A DNA stretch of 64,000 nt. Origin: Duganella sp. BuS-21. Lineage in GTDB: Bacteria > Pseudomonadota > Gammaproteobacteria > Burkholderiales > Burkholderiaceae_D. The notes below the pieces were generated by a model that worked only from the letters and a program-made list of their open reading frames with translations, was not told the origin of the DNA and searched no databases. The DNA lies in assembly GCA_041874725.1 (NCBI GenBank), contig CP097466.1, positions 2,666,001-2,730,000 on the forward strand. Reading direction: 5' to 3'. The position numbers and the translations under genes are program-made. Shown here piece by piece: positions 1 through 10,200 of this stretch; the first letter of the stretch is position 1, and each line of letters starts with the position of its first letter.

Positions 1-1188
1 CAGTGTGGCGTTGAACATCATCAGGAAGGCCGGCACTTGGCCGTATTCGGCGCTGCTGGTTTCCATGCGTTGGTTGGCGTTCACCACCAACGCCTGCTGC
101 GCCATGTGCTTGGTGTAGAAGTGGCTATCGTCGGCGCTGGCCTGCAGCGTTTCCAGCATGGCGATGCCGTTCGAGGCGTTGCCCTGCAGGCGCCCGCTGG
201 CGATGGCGTAGCGGATCGACAGCGCCTGCGTGCGCCTGGCTGCGAAGTGGAACACGCCGATGCTGGCGCCGACGATCAATACGCTGATACTGGTCAGCAG
301 CACGTCGTAGGTCAGCATCACGGCCACGAAGAAGAAGGCCAGGCCGCCGTTGATCAGGGCCCGCGCCAGATCGCCCGACACCACCTTGGCCACCGACTCG
401 TTCAAGCCCAGGCGCGAGGCCACCTCGCCCGGCGCGCGCTGGGAAAAGTACAGCACCGGAAGGTGCAGGATGTGCCAAAAATAACGCCCGGTCGCCGCCA
501 GCGCCAACTTGTACTGCAGTCGCAGCAGGTGCGCGCCTTGCAGCCACGCCAGCGCCGCCTCCAGCAACGTGGCCAGCAGCAGGCCGAGCAGGATGGGCAG
601 GAACCAGCCCATCTGGCCGTCGATCAGGATACGGTCGACGAACAGGCGGGTGAACACCGGGATCACCATGCCCGGCACCACCATCAACAGGCCGGCCAGC
701 GCGGCGAACAGCAAGGCCGGGCGGTCGCTGGCCATGCGCGCCAGCATACCCTTGAGCAGGCCGCCGCTGCCGCCGCCTTTCTTGAATTCGGGGCCGGGCT
801 CGAAGGTCAGCACCACGCCGGTGAAGGCGGCGGCGAAGTCCTCGGCCTGCACCTGGCGGTGGCCGGTGGCCGGATCGTTCAGGTGTACCATGCCATCGGC
901 AAAGCCTTCCACCACCACGAAGTGGTTGAAGTTCCAGAACACCATGAACGGCGCTTCCAGCTTGGGCAGCTCGGTGGCCTCGGTGCTCCAGGCGGTGGCC
1001 TGCATGCCGAAGCTGCGCGCAGCGCGCAGCAGGTTGCTGACCTTGGCGCCGTCGCGGCCGACGCCGCAGCGCACGCGCAGCTGTTCCAGCGGTTCGTGGC
1101 GGCCGTGGTAGCCGAGGATGATGGCCAGCGCGGCGGCGCCGCATTCCAGCGACTCCATCTGCATCACGGTTGGTGTGCGGGCCACCAT
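1..1188 (-). CDS. NHLP-type peptidase/permease ABC exporter (N-terminal part, cut by window edge)
   Basis: This is the first 396 residues of a bacteriocin/peptide exporter that cleaves a leader peptide and pumps the product across the inner membrane. The N-terminal C39 peptidase domain (about residues 5-135) shows the motif QMESLECGAAAL, with Cys16 as the likely nucleophile, and a later NHFVVVEGF stretch that supplies the histidine. A hydrophobic ABC membrane domain follows from about residue 155. The ATP-binding domain lies beyond the left edge. The ATG at 1188 is one base from the stop of the adaptor gene, so the two are co-transcribed. By resemblance this is the peptidase-bearing transporter of NHLP/NHLM systems. 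No precursor peptide gene is visible in the window. Confidence 0.85.
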   Translation of the reverse strand, partial: MVARTPTVMQMESLECGAAALAIILGYHGRHEPLEQLRVRCGVGRDGAKVSNLLRAARSFGMQATAWSTEATELPKLEAPFMVFWNFNHFVVVEGFADGMVHLNDPATGHRQVQAEDFAAAFTGVVLTFEPGPEFKKGGGSGGLLKGMLARMASDRPALLFAALAGLLMVVPGMVIPVFTRLFVDRILIDGQMGWFLPILLGLLLATLLEAALAWLQGAHLLRLQYKLALAATGRYFWHILHLPVLYFSQRAPGEVASRLGLNESVAKVVSGDLARALINGGLAFFFVAVMLTYDVLLTSISVLIVGASIGVFHFAARRTQALSIRYAIASGRLQGNASNGIAMLETLQASADDSHFYTKHMAQQALVVNANQRMETSSAEYGQVPAFLMMFNATL

Positions 1189-1189
1189 T

Positions 1190-2443
1190 TCAGTGCACCC
1201 CCAGCAGTTTTTTCAGCAGCGGCCAGGCCAGCGCGATCGGGCGCTGCTCGCGCACCACGATCTCGGCGTTGCACATCGAGCCCGAGCGCACTTCCGGCGG
1301 CTGGCGGGCGGCGCCGGACCACGCATAGTTGCCGTCGCCGCGCCGCACCAGCGTGGCCTGGACCTGGGTGGCGACGCCATCGCCGGCCAGTTCGCGCACC
1401 ACGTCTGGATTGTTCAGGCGCTGGTTGATCGCCTCGCGGCTGGCGGGGAAGGCCGAGACGTCGGCGATGCTGGCGCGTATGAATCCGAACTCCTGGCGCT
1501 TGACGTTGGTCGGCGTGATCTCGGCGCTCATGCCGCTTTGCAGCAGCTTGCCGTCGGCGGCGCGCACGAAGATCAGCGCGGCCAGCGGCGGCATGCCGTC
1601 GGCGCTGGCGCCGGTGCGCTCGATGGCGACGATGGGCGCGCCGGGCTGCAAGGCCTGGCCGTTGCGCGTCTTGACCTCGATCACGGTGCCGGCGTGCGGG
1701 GAGCGGATCTGCATCAGGATTTCGCGCTGGTTTTGCAGCAGCTTGACTTCGCGTTCCGCTTCCGCCACCTGCAGCGATTGCTGGCGTGATTCCGAATTCA
1801 GCATGCGCTGGTCTTCCTGCTGCTGGAAATCGAGCTGCCTGGCGCGGCTGTGCAGAGCCGCCTGTTCGACCTGCAGCTTGTCGACCTGGTCCTGGGCGTT
1901 GAGCAGGGCCTGGCGCGTGGACAGGCCTTGCTCGAACAGCTTTTGCTGTCCCTGCAAGCGTTGGCCGGCCAGTTGCAAACGCTGTTCCAGGGTGGCCAGG
2001 CGCTCGGCCACGGTGGCTTGCTCGCTGCCGGCGTTGCCGCGTCCGAGCTGGCGGCTGCGGGCGATCATGGGCGCGGCGGCGGCGCTGCGCGCGCTCAGGT
2101 CGGCCAGCCGCGCCTCGGCCTTGCGCAAGCGGGTGTCGAATTCAGGACGGAGGACGGTGGCCAGCAACTGGCCGGCGACCACGCTATCGCCCGGGCGCAG
2201 CGACAAATCGCTGGCGCGGCCGTCGACGGCGCTGACCACATTGTCGATGCCTTGCGGCGCCAGCAGCAGGCAGCGGCCGCTGATGCGGGTATCGATCACG
2301 CCCAGCACTAGCCAGGCGCAACTGAGCAGCAGCAGGATGGCGGCGCCGGCGACAAATTGCCGCTTGGGGGGATGACTGACCGATGGCAGCACGTCCGCGC
2401 GGTCCGGCGAGATCAATCGCTCCAGGGACGGATTGCGGTTCAC
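1190..2443 (-). CDS. HlyD-family adaptor of NHLP-type exporter
   Basis: This 417-residue periplasmic adaptor (membrane fusion protein) would link the downstream C39/ABC exporter to the rest of the envelope. A short cytoplasmic tail ends in a proline/lysine stretch, a single membrane helix spans about residues 30-50, and a long Gln/Arg/Leu-rich coiled-coil hairpin fills about 100-240 between two biotinyl-lipoyl-like halves (for example HAGTVIEVKTRNGQAL). The start is a GTG at 2443. It sits 16 bases after the cyclic-nucleotide-binding gene and one base before the transporter, so the three form a tight operon. It resembles the NHLM secretion protein more than type I haemolysin HlyD, but that subfamily call is by eye. 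Confidence 0.85.
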   Translation of the reverse strand: MNRNPSLERLISPDRADVLPSVSHPPKRQFVAGAAILLLLSCAWLVLGVIDTRISGRCLLLAPQGIDNVVSAVDGRASDLSLRPGDSVVAGQLLATVLRPEFDTRLRKAEARLADLSARSAAAAPMIARSRQLGRGNAGSEQATVAERLATLEQRLQLAGQRLQGQQKLFEQGLSTRQALLNAQDQVDKLQVEQAALHSRARQLDFQQQEDQRMLNSESRQQSLQVAEAEREVKLLQNQREILMQIRSPHAGTVIEVKTRNGQALQPGAPIVAIERTGASADGMPPLAALIFVRAADGKLLQSGMSAEITPTNVKRQEFGFIRASIADVSAFPASREAINQRLNNPDVVRELAGDGVATQVQATLVRRGDGNYAWSGAARQPPEVRSGSMCNAEIVVREQRPIALAWPLLKKLLGVH

Positions 2444-2459
2444 GCTTGCGGGCTGGCGT

Positions 2460-3029
2460 TCAGCCGGCCAGGCGCTTCAACATGCGTTCAAAGCGCATGC
2501 TGGCCAGGTGCGCGCGTTCCAGCTGCGCTTCGCTGATCGCGGCCGGCGCCGATGGCGTTTGCTGGCCTTGGCCGAACAGGCCGGTGGTGTGGCGGATACG
2601 GGCCGACATGAAGGCGGCCAGGGCGCGGTAGAAGCGGGCGGCAAAGGGGGCGTCGGCGTCGAGCTTGTCGCGCAGGCGGGCGTGCGACACGCGCAGCACC
2701 GAAGCGCCCTCGTTGGCCAGCACCGAGGCGGTGGTGGCGGCCGGATCGACCAGCGACATTTCGCCGATCACTTCGCCGCAGTTGAGTTCCGTGAGGAGGT
2801 CGCCGTTGCAGGCGTGAACCGAGAAGGTGCCGTCGAGGACGAAGTAGATGCTGTCGACCATGCTGCCACAGGCGATCAGCTCGGCGCCGACCGGATAGCG
2901 CAGGCGGTCGCCGGAGTTGGCCAGCCATTCGACGTCTTCATCCAGCAGCTCGCTGAGGATGAAGAGCACTTTGCGCATGCGCGCCGGATCCGGCGCGATC
3001 AGTTGATCGACGGTGGAGGTTCTGTTCAC
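2460..3029 (-). CDS. Stand-alone cyclic-nucleotide-binding-domain protein
   Basis: This 189-residue protein is first in the exporter operon. Residues about 25-140 form a cNMP-binding (Crp-like) beta-barrel: GAELIACGSMVDSIYFVLDG, then a phosphate-binding-cassette-like segment GEVIGEMSLVDPAATTASV. No helix-turn-helix follows; the C-terminal 50 residues are helical and charged. It is therefore probably not a transcription factor but an accessory or regulatory part of the exporter, since cNMP domains are known to occur in NHLP export clusters. The GTG start at 3029 has only a weak purine-rich site upstream. Whether it binds cAMP, cGMP or c-di-GMP cannot be told; the cassette lacks the canonical arginine spacing of Crp. 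Confidence 0.75.
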   Translation of the reverse strand: MNRTSTVDQLIAPDPARMRKVLFILSELLDEDVEWLANSGDRLRYPVGAELIACGSMVDSIYFVLDGTFSVHACNGDLLTELNCGEVIGEMSLVDPAATTASVLANEGASVLRVSHARLRDKLDADAPFAARFYRALAAFMSARIRHTTGLFGQGQQTPSAPAAISEAQLERAHLASMRFERMLKRLAG

Positions 3030-3097
3030 GTGCTGCCCTAGTAGGAAAATGTTGTTTTTACTTTTACAAAGTATAAACTTTTTTCAACTAGAAAGAG

Positions 3098-3121
3098 CAA
3101 GATTATTGGCAAGATTATTGG
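3098..3121. repeat. Tandem 12-bp duplication across the fabI stop codon
   Basis: The unit CAAGATTATTGG occurs twice head to tail (3098-3109 and 3110-3121). The right copy contains the fabI stop codon (TTA at 3115-3117 on this strand), so the duplication copied the last codons of fabI into its 3' untranslated region without changing the protein. It looks like a replication-slippage event. Confidence 0.7.
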
Positions 3122-3906
3122 TAATCTTCCGCGTTCAGGCCCATCACGTGCGAGAAGCCGCCGTCGACGTAGGTGATTTCACCGGTGATGCCCGAGGCCA
3201 GGTCCGACAGCAGGAAGGCGGCGGTATTGCCCACTTCTTCGATGGTGACGTTGCGGCGCAACGGCGCGTGCGAGGCGGCAAAGCCCAGCAGCTTGCCGAA
3301 GTCCTTGATGCCGGAAGCGGCCAGGGTCTTGATCGGGCCGGCCGAAATGCCGTTCGAACGGATGCCGCGCTTGCCCAGGTTTTCCGCCAGGTAGCGTACC
3401 GAGGCTTCCAGCGAGGCTTTCGCCAGGCCCATGGTGTTGTAGTAAGGAATCGCGCGCACCGCGCCCAGGTAGGACAGGGTCAGCACCGACGAGCCTTCCT
3501 TCAGCAGCGGCAGGGCGGCCTTGGCCAGCGCCGGGAAGCTATAGGCCGAGATGTCGTGCGCCACGCGGAAGTTCTCGCGGGTCAGGCCGTCCAGGAACTC
3601 GCCGGCGATGGCTTCGCGCGGCGCAAAGCCGATTGCGTGCACCAGGCCGTCCAGCTGCGACCAGCTCTGGCCCAGGTCGGCGAACAGCGCCTCGATCTGT
3701 TCGTCGCTGCCGACGTCGCAGTCGAACACCAGCTTGCTGTCGAATTCGGCGGCGAATTCCGTGATGCGGTCTTTAAAACGTTCACCGACATAGGTGAAGG
3801 CCAGCTCGGCGCCTTCACGTTTGCAGGCTTGGGCGATGCCGTAAGCGATGGAACGGTTCGACAGCAAACCAGTGATGAGGATTTTTTTGCCTTGCAAGAA
3901 CGCCAT
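3115..3906 (-). CDS. fabI: Enoyl-[acyl-carrier-protein] reductase (NADH)
   Basis: FabI catalyses the last reduction of each fatty-acid elongation cycle and is the target of triclosan-type inhibitors. The 263-residue product has the SDR nucleotide-binding start [18 protein letters not shown] and the FabI catalytic set at the same positions as in Escherichia coli: Tyr146, Tyr156 and Lys163 (YYNTMGLAK). An open frame extends further upstream, but the ATG at 3906 has a GGAG site seven bases away and matches the usual FabI N-terminus, so the longer start was rejected. The gene stands alone, between the exporter operon and mltD. Confidence 0.97.
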   Translation of the reverse strand: MAFLQGKKILITGLLSNRSIAYGIAQACKREGAELAFTYVGERFKDRITEFAAEFDSKLVFDCDVGSDEQIEALFADLGQSWSQLDGLVHAIGFAPREAIAGEFLDGLTRENFRVAHDISAYSFPALAKAALPLLKEGSSVLTLSYLGAVRAIPYYNTMGLAKASLEASVRYLAENLGKRGIRSNGISAGPIKTLAASGIKDFGKLLGFAASHAPLRRNVTIEEVGNTAAFLLSDLASGITGEITYVDGGFSHVMGLNAEDYQ

Positions 3907-4051
3907 AGGGACTCCGATTGCAGCTGCGCCGCCCAGCCGGCTCGATGAGCGGGCGGGCGGCGTCAGTGGGTTGTTTTTTGTTAGTGGACGAGACTTGCTC
4001 GACACGCAAGACCAAGATTGTAGGACGTGTGGGCCGCGACTGCAACCTTTG

Positions 4052-5464
4052 TCAATGATTGGTCTTGCGCTGGGACTTGGATTTGGCGGCGTCACGCGGC
4101 ACGCGCGCCTTGACCAGGGCGACCGGACCGGATTTCTCCGATTTGCCGGCCTTGGCCTGCTGCTTGGCCTGCTTATAGCGCGGATTGGCCTTGGTGCTCA
4201 CGGCGCGCTCGGCTTCGTACTCCATGGTGGCGTTGTTAACCACTTCGGATGGAATGTCGCGGCTGATCGAGGCCGACATCTTCGGCACCAGGATGGTGGA
4301 GCCGGCCTTGAGTACGGATTTTTGCGGAATGTTGTTGGCCTGGCGGATCACCTCGGGCGAAGTCTTGAAGCGCGCCGCCAGCGAACCGATGCTTTCACGC
4401 GCGCTGGTGATGCGGTGCGTGGTCCAGGTCGACAGCTCTTTGGTCCATTGCGACAGGTTCAAGTGGAATTTCTCGGCGTTTTCCTTCGGCAGCAGGATCT
4501 TGGTCTGCTCGTCGCCGATGATGACCGGGCGCTTGAACTGCGGATTCAGCGCCTTGAACTCGTCCACCGACAGCTCGGCCAGGTGGGCCGCCACGGTCAA
4601 GTCGATGTCGCTGGTCTTGTCGACCGCCGTGAAGTACGGTGAATTGTCGATGGCTGGCAGGCTCAGGCCGAACTGGGCCGGATTGGCGACGATGTTCTTG
4701 ACCGCCTGCAGCTTGGGTACATAGTTGCGGGTTTCGGCCGGCATATTGTCGGCCAGGCTGTCGAAATCGGTCGGCTTGCCGGCGGCCTGGTTTTTCTTGA
4801 TGGCGCGCTGCACCGAGCCTTCGCCCCAGTTGTAGGCGGCCAGGGCCAGTTGCCAGTCGCCGAACATATCGTACAGGCGTTGCAGATAGGTCAGGGCGGC
4901 GTCGGTCGAGGCCAGCACGCCACGGCGCTCGTCCTTGAAGGAATCCTGTTTCAGATTGAAGTCGCGCCCGGTGCCGGGCACGAATTGCCACATGCCGGCC
5001 GCGTTGGCGCTCGACAGGGCGTTCGGGTTGAAGGCCGATTCAATAAAGGGCAGCAGCGCCAGTTCGGTCGGCATGCCGCGTTTTTCCAGTTCCGAGACCA
5101 CGTGGAACAGGTACAGCGAGGCGCGCGCGGTGGTGCGGGCGATGTAGTCGGGACGGGTGGCGTACCAGGTCGCGTGCTTGGTGACCAGGTCATTGCTGAC
5201 ATCGGGAATCGCGTAGCCGCTACGGATGCGGCCCCAGACGTCTTTTTCGCGGAATGCCTCGTCATCGGCCGCTTTGGCCGGTTTGGCAATTTTCAGGGAG
5301 GTGACGTCGGGAATCGGAGACTTCGGCAGGGGGGAGAGGGCGGCGGTGGTCGCCGGCAGGCCCGGCGCTTCGTCGTGCGCCTGGGCCAGCACCGGCGCTA
5401 GTAGCGCTAACAGTGCCGCCAAAGGCGCGGCAAATACTGCAGATTTGGGAATTCGTGTTTGCAT
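4052..5464 (-). CDS. mltD: Membrane-bound lytic murein transglycosylase D
   Basis: This 470-residue periplasmic enzyme cleaves peptidoglycan glycan strands, producing 1,6-anhydro-muropeptides. A signal peptide (about 1-28, ending AQAHDE) precedes an SLT domain at about 100-260. The catalytic glutamate is Glu142 in [11 protein letters not shown], followed by [12 protein letters not shown] and the [13 protein letters not shown] segment. One LysM-like repeat is recognisable near 350-395 ([17 protein letters not shown] to ILVPKM), and the C-terminal tail is very basic (Lys/Arg/Ala). No lipobox is visible, so it may be soluble or signal-anchored rather than a lipoprotein. It has its own promoter and is transcribed away from the DUF1415 gene. 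Confidence 0.93.
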   Translation of the reverse strand: MQTRIPKSAVFAAPLAALLALLAPVLAQAHDEAPGLPATTAALSPLPKSPIPDVTSLKIAKPAKAADDEAFREKDVWGRIRSGYAIPDVSNDLVTKHATWYATRPDYIARTTARASLYLFHVVSELEKRGMPTELALLPFIESAFNPNALSSANAAGMWQFVPGTGRDFNLKQDSFKDERRGVLASTDAALTYLQRLYDMFGDWQLALAAYNWGEGSVQRAIKKNQAAGKPTDFDSLADNMPAETRNYVPKLQAVKNIVANPAQFGLSLPAIDNSPYFTAVDKTSDIDLTVAAHLAELSVDEFKALNPQFKRPVIIGDEQTKILLPKENAEKFHLNLSQWTKELSTWTTHRITSARESIGSLAARFKTSPEVIRQANNIPQKSVLKAGSTILVPKMSASISRDIPSEVVNNATMEYEAERAVSTKANPRYKQAKQQAKAGKSEKSGPVALVKARVPRDAAKSKSQRKTNH

Positions 5465-5520
5465 AGTTTTCCATGGTTGGCGACAAGAAACAATCGCGTT
5501 GGACTATGAATTAAACGTGG

Positions 5521-5549
5521 AGTGTACGAAGCTCACCGGAGGGAGTCAA
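5521..5549 (-). promoter_or_regulatory. Sigma70-type promoter for mltD
   Basis: Read on the minus strand this is TTGACT (5549-5544), 17 bases, then TACACT (5526-5521), about 57 bases before the mltD ATG. A short palindrome TGTCACCTCAGTGACA lies just upstream of the -35 (5556-5571) and could be a regulator site. Confidence 0.6.
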
Positions 5550-5693
5550 GGAATATGTCACCTCAGTGACAAATTCTTATATGCAACAATTCCCGATAAA
5601 TAAGCGTCAGATCGCGGCAAAATGCCGGAAGTAGTCGCTCGCCGCAAGAGTGCGTACAATCCTGTTTTTGTGTAGTGATTGAGGAAGTGCAAT

Positions 5694-6251
5694 ATGAGTA
5701 GTCCCGCCATCGACCGCGACGTGGTCATCGCCGACACCGTCCATTGGATGGAGAAGGCCGTTATCGGCCTGAACCTGTGCCCGTTCGCCAAGGCCGTGCA
5801 CGTCAAAAAACAGGTGCGCTATGTGGTCAGCGAGGCGGAAACGCCGGAAGAGCTGCTGGAAAAGCTGATGGAAGAGCTGCAGTACCTGGCCGACGCCGAT
5901 GCCGAAAAGGTCGACACCACGCTGCTGATCCACCCGAACGTGCTGACCGATTTCTTCGACTACAACGAATTCCTGGACGTGGCCGACGCCGCGCTGGAAG
6001 ACCTGGGCCTGGACGGCTTCCTGCAGGTGGCCAGCTTCCATCCGAAATACCAGTTCGCCGACACCGATGAAAACGACATCGGCAACTACACCAACCGCTC
6101 GCCGTATCCGACCCTGCACATCCTGCGCGAGGACAGCATCGACCGCGCGGTCGAGGCGATACCCGAGGCGGCGGAGATTTTCGAGAAGAACATCGAGAAG
6201 CTGGAGCAGCTCGGCCATGCCGGCTGGGACCAAGCCATGGAGAAGCCATGA
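5694..6251 (+). CDS. DUF1415 family protein
   Basis: This 185-residue soluble protein of unknown function begins with IADTVHWMEKAVIGLNLCPFAKA, the signature start of DUF1415, and has no signal peptide or membrane segment. The Cys in NLCPFAK and the HPNVLTDFFDYNEFL and FHPKYQFA stretches are the family landmarks. The ATG at 5694 has a GAGGAA site seven bases upstream. Its stop overlaps the start of the DUF1289 gene (ATGA), so the two are translationally coupled; such pairing suggests a shared but unknown role. Confidence 0.85.
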   Translation: MSSPAIDRDVVIADTVHWMEKAVIGLNLCPFAKAVHVKKQVRYVVSEAETPEELLEKLMEELQYLADADAEKVDTTLLIHPNVLTDFFDYNEFLDVADAALEDLGLDGFLQVASFHPKYQFADTDENDIGNYTNRSPYPTLHILREDSIDRAVEAIPEAAEIFEKNIEKLEQLGHAGWDQAMEKP

Positions 6252-6436
6252 GCGACGTGCCGGTCCGCCCGGACACGCCGTGCGTGGCGGTGTGCTCGAC
6301 CACTTTTGATGAGATCTGCCGTGGTTGCGGCAGATCCGTGGTCGAGGTGGCGCATTGGGTGTCGATGTCTGCCGAACAGAAGGAACTGGTCTGGCAGCGC
6401 ATCCTGGCGCAGGGCTACCCGCGCCGCAATACCTGA
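6248..6436 (+). CDS. DUF1289 family small protein
   Basis: A 62-residue protein with the DUF1289 pattern: paired cysteines in TPCVAVCSTTFDEICRGCGR, then WVSMSAEQKELVWQRI. The four cysteines look able to bind a metal, though no function is established. It overlaps the DUF1415 gene by four bases and is followed at once by a REP-like element. Confidence 0.85.
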   Translation: MSDVPVRPDTPCVAVCSTTFDEICRGCGRSVVEVAHWVSMSAEQKELVWQRILAQGYPRRNT

Positions 6437-6463
6437 CGTCGGGACAATAGACGTTGGAATAAA

Positions 6464-6535
6464 CGTCGTTCCCGCGAAAGCGGGAATCCATGCTGAGCTC
6501 GCGTTCTATGGGTCCCCGCATGCGCGAGGACGACG
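6464..6535. repeat. REP-like palindromic element, copy 1
   Basis: The outer ends are inverted (CGTCGT ... ACGACG). Inside are two hairpins: TTCCCGC-GAAA-GCGGGAA, and a mirrored, degenerate second half beginning TATGGGTCCCCGC. It sits between the stop codons of two convergent genes. Related copies are at 16479-16559 and 41206-41285. Confidence 0.75.
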
Positions 6536-6538
6536 GAA

Positions 6539-7048
6539 TCAATAGCTGCCGATAAAATCCTTCTTGCCGACTTCCAGGCCGTTGTGGCGCAGGATGTCGT
6601 AGGCCGTGGTGGCGTGGAAGTAGAAGTGCGGCAGCGCGTAGTGGAACAGATAGGTCTGGCCCACGAAATGCTTGGTCTTCTCGCCGCTGCCGGTGGTGAT
6701 GGCGCGCGCCTCGCTGCCTTCGATGTCGGCTTGCGGCACGCTGTCGATGTAGGCCAGGGTCTTGGCAATGCGCGCCTTCAGGTCGGCAAACGATACTTCC
6801 TTGTCTTCATAAGACGGCACTTCCTGGCCGCCCAGGCGTGCGGCTGCGCCCTTGGCGAAATCGCAGGCGATCTGGATCTGGCGCGTGAACGGCAGCATGT
6901 CCGGGAATAAACGGTATTGCAGCAGCGCGGCCGGGTCGATTTTCTTGTCGGCGGCGTGCGCTTCGGCCTTGTCCAGGATGGCGTTCAGGCTATTCAGGAT
7001 CTGCTTGAACACAGGAATGGAGGCGGAGTACATGGAGAAGGTGGTCAT
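6539..7048 (-). CDS. DUF1993 family protein
   Basis: A 169-residue soluble protein matching the DUF1993 pattern: an N-terminal helix (YSASIPVFKQILNSLNAILDKA), LFPDMLPFTRQIQIACDFAKG, and a histidine-containing C-terminal part (LPHFYFHATTAYDILRHNG). Proteins of this type resemble the DinB-like four-helix fold, but no activity is established. The ATG at 7048 has GGAA upstream. It is convergent with the DUF1289 gene. Confidence 0.85.
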   Translation of the reverse strand: MTTFSMYSASIPVFKQILNSLNAILDKAEAHAADKKIDPAALLQYRLFPDMLPFTRQIQIACDFAKGAAARLGGQEVPSYEDKEVSFADLKARIAKTLAYIDSVPQADIEGSEARAITTGSGEKTKHFVGQTYLFHYALPHFYFHATTAYDILRHNGLEVGKKDFIGSY

Positions 7049-7205
7049 GGCGGTTCCTATGTGTGGGGAAAAGAGCCGCGATCATAGCTCGTCGGCAGGA
7101 TTTTTGCTTGTGCTGGCACTTTTCCCGCATGTTTACGGGCATAATTCCCATCAAGTAACAACTCCGAATCAATGATGCCAATTAATCACTACGCTGTGCT
7201 GGTGC

Positions 7206-10200
7206 ATGACTAGTACTCTCTACAAACGCACGCGTGCCCGCCTGAGCGCGCTGTACGGGCTATCCATCTATGGCGCGCTGTTGCTGGTGGTGTTTGGCGG
7301 ACTCGTCATTCCGGCCATCATCGGCAGCTATCTGCTGATCGGCGTGCACGAGCAGCAGTCGGCGCGCGTCGCCCTGAATGAGTCCCTGCAACGCAATGCC
7401 GACATCCTGGCCCTGGGCATGCAGGAATCGCTGTGGAATATGAACGCCGAGTCGGCCCATTCGCTGGTCGAGTCGGTGATGCGCGACCGCTCGGTGCTGC
7501 AGGTACAGGTGGTCGGCCAGGCCGACACCCAGTTCATGCATGTGCAGTCGCCGCGCGTGGCCAGCGGCACCGTCTACCGCGCCGAGCGCGAGATCCTGGT
7601 GCGCGGCGAGCGCATCGGCCGCATCATGGTCGAGATGGACGACGCCCGCAATCAGCAGGAGCTGCGCGAGAAGCAGCTGTCCTATGTCTTCGTGCTGGCG
7701 GCGCAGCTGATGGTGTCGCTGCTGCTGATCGTGCTGTTCCTGAACGCGCGCCTGATCAAGCCGCTGCGCAAGCTGATGCGCTTCTCCGACCGCCTCTCGC
7801 ATGGCGACTTCGAAACCCGCCTCGACGTCACCGGCAGCGATGAGCTGGGCCGCCTGGCGCAGCAGCTGGAACAGATGCGGGTGGCGATCAAGCGCCTGTT
7901 CGAAGACATCGGCCAGCGCGAAGAGCGTTTCCGCACCATCGTGACGCAGGTGCCGGGCGCGGTGTTCCGTTTCCGCCCGGACGGCCCGATCGACTTCGTC
8001 TCGGACACCATCGAAGACATCTCCGGCTACTCGGCCGCGCAGTTCATGCGCAGCACCACCCACTCGTGGACCAATTTGATCGCGCCGGAAGACCGCAAGA
8101 AGCAGCGCCGTGTGATCGGCCAGGCCATTCAGGACGGCCAGTCCTACGAAATCGAATACCGCATCCTCGACGCCTCCGGCGCCGAACGCTGGGTGCAGGA
8201 GAACGGCCAGCCGCAGCCGCCGGACGGCGGGCGCGACGCGCCTTGGGTCGACGGCATCATCTCCGACATCAGCCAGCGCAAGCACAATGAAATGCGCATC
8301 GAGGCGCTGCTGGCCGAACAAAGTGCGATTCTGGACAACGTGATGTTCGGCGTGATGTTCGTGCGCCACCGTTCCATCGTCTCGGTCAACCGCCGCTGCG
8401 AAGAATTGTTCGGTTACGAGCCCGGCGACATGACGGGCGCTTCGACCTCGATCCTGTTCCTGAATACTTTCGACTTTGAATCGTCGGGCGCGCGCCAGTA
8501 TCCGTCGCTGTCGGACGGCGATTACTTCAACGAAGAGCGCCAGTACCGGCGCAAGGATGGCAGCGTGTTCTGGTGCCTGGTCAGCGGCTATGCGCTTGAC
8601 CGCAGCCGCGCCAACGAGGGCAGCATCTGGGTGTTCGCCGACATCACCGAACGCAAGGAAGCGGAAGAGAAACTGCGCCTGTCGGCCACTGTGATCGAGC
8701 ACATCGCCGACGGCGTGGTGGTGCTGGACGCGCAGGGCACCATCGTGGCCGTCAACCCGGCCTTTACCCTGATCACCGGCTATCGCGAAGAGGAAGCCAT
8801 CGGCAAGGACCGCACGTTGACGCGTTCCGGCCGCCAGGACGCCGACTTCTACGACGACATGTGGCGGACGCAGCTCGAACAGGGCTTCTGGCGCGGCGAG
8901 TTGTGGAACCTGCGCAAGAACGGCGAGCTGTATCTGGAATTCCTGACCGTGAGCGCGGTGCGCGATACCAGCGGCGCCACCACCCACTACGTGGGCGTGT
9001 TCAGCGACATCACCAAGGCCAAGGAGTCGCAGGAAAAGCTGGACCACCTGGCCCACCACGATCCGCTGACTGCGCTGCCGAACCGCCTGCTATTCCACGA
9101 CCGCCTGCAGCATGCGCTGCAGCGCGCCTCGCGCGACGGCGAACAATTGGCGCTGCTGTTCATCGACCTTGACCGCTTCAAGAACGTCAACGACACGCTG
9201 GGCCATCACATCGGCGACGAGCTGCTCAAGCAGGTGGCCAAGGCGCTGCAGGACCGCCTGCGCGAAGGCGACACGCTGGCCCGTCTGGGCGGCGATGAAT
9301 TCATCGTGCTGCTGGAGGATATCGAGAACCAGTTCGGCGCCAGCCAGGTCGCGGAAAAGCTGGTGCAGATGTTCGAGGAGCCGTTCATGGTGGCCGGGCA
9401 CGAGCTGTTCGTCACTTGCAGCGTGGGCATCTCGCTGTTCCCGGACGACGCCTCGGACCTGAATATGCTGATCCGCAACGCCGACGTCGCCATGTACCAG
9501 GCCAAGGCGCGCGGCCGCAACGGCTACAGCTTCTACGCGCCGTCGATGACGGGCGAGGGCGTCGAGCGCCTGCGCCTGGAGACCTTCCTGCGCCGCTCGA
9601 TCGAGAAGGACGAAATCTTCCTCAACTACCAGCCGCAGGTGGAAATCGACACCGGCCGCCTGATCGGCGTGGAGGCGCTGGTGCGCTGGAACCATCCGGA
9701 ACTGGGCCTGGTGCCGCCGATCCGCTTCATCCCGCTGGCCGAGGACACGGGCTTCATCAACCAGCTGGGCAAGTGGGTGCTGCACGAAGCCTGCCGCCAG
9801 ATGGTGCGCTGGGAGGAGGCCGGCCTGCACGTGCCGAAGATCGCCGTCAACCTGTCGGCCAAGCAGTTCGAGCGCGGCTCGATCGTCAACATGGTGGCCG
9901 ACATTCTGCACGACACCGGACTGGCGCCGCAGCGATTGCAGCTGGAAGTGACCGAGTCGGTGATTATGAATACCGGCGACGCCCTGGTCTTCATCAACGA
10001 CCTGCACTCGATCGGCGTGGCGCTGGCGATCGACGATTTCGGCACCGGCTATTCCTCGTTGGCCTACCTGAAGCAGCTGCCGGTGGAGACGCTGAAGATC
10101 GACCGTTCCTTCATCAAGGACATTTCGACCGACGTCAACGACGAAGCGATTGCGATTGCGATCATCCAGCTGGGCAAGAGCATGAACCTGTCGGTGATCG

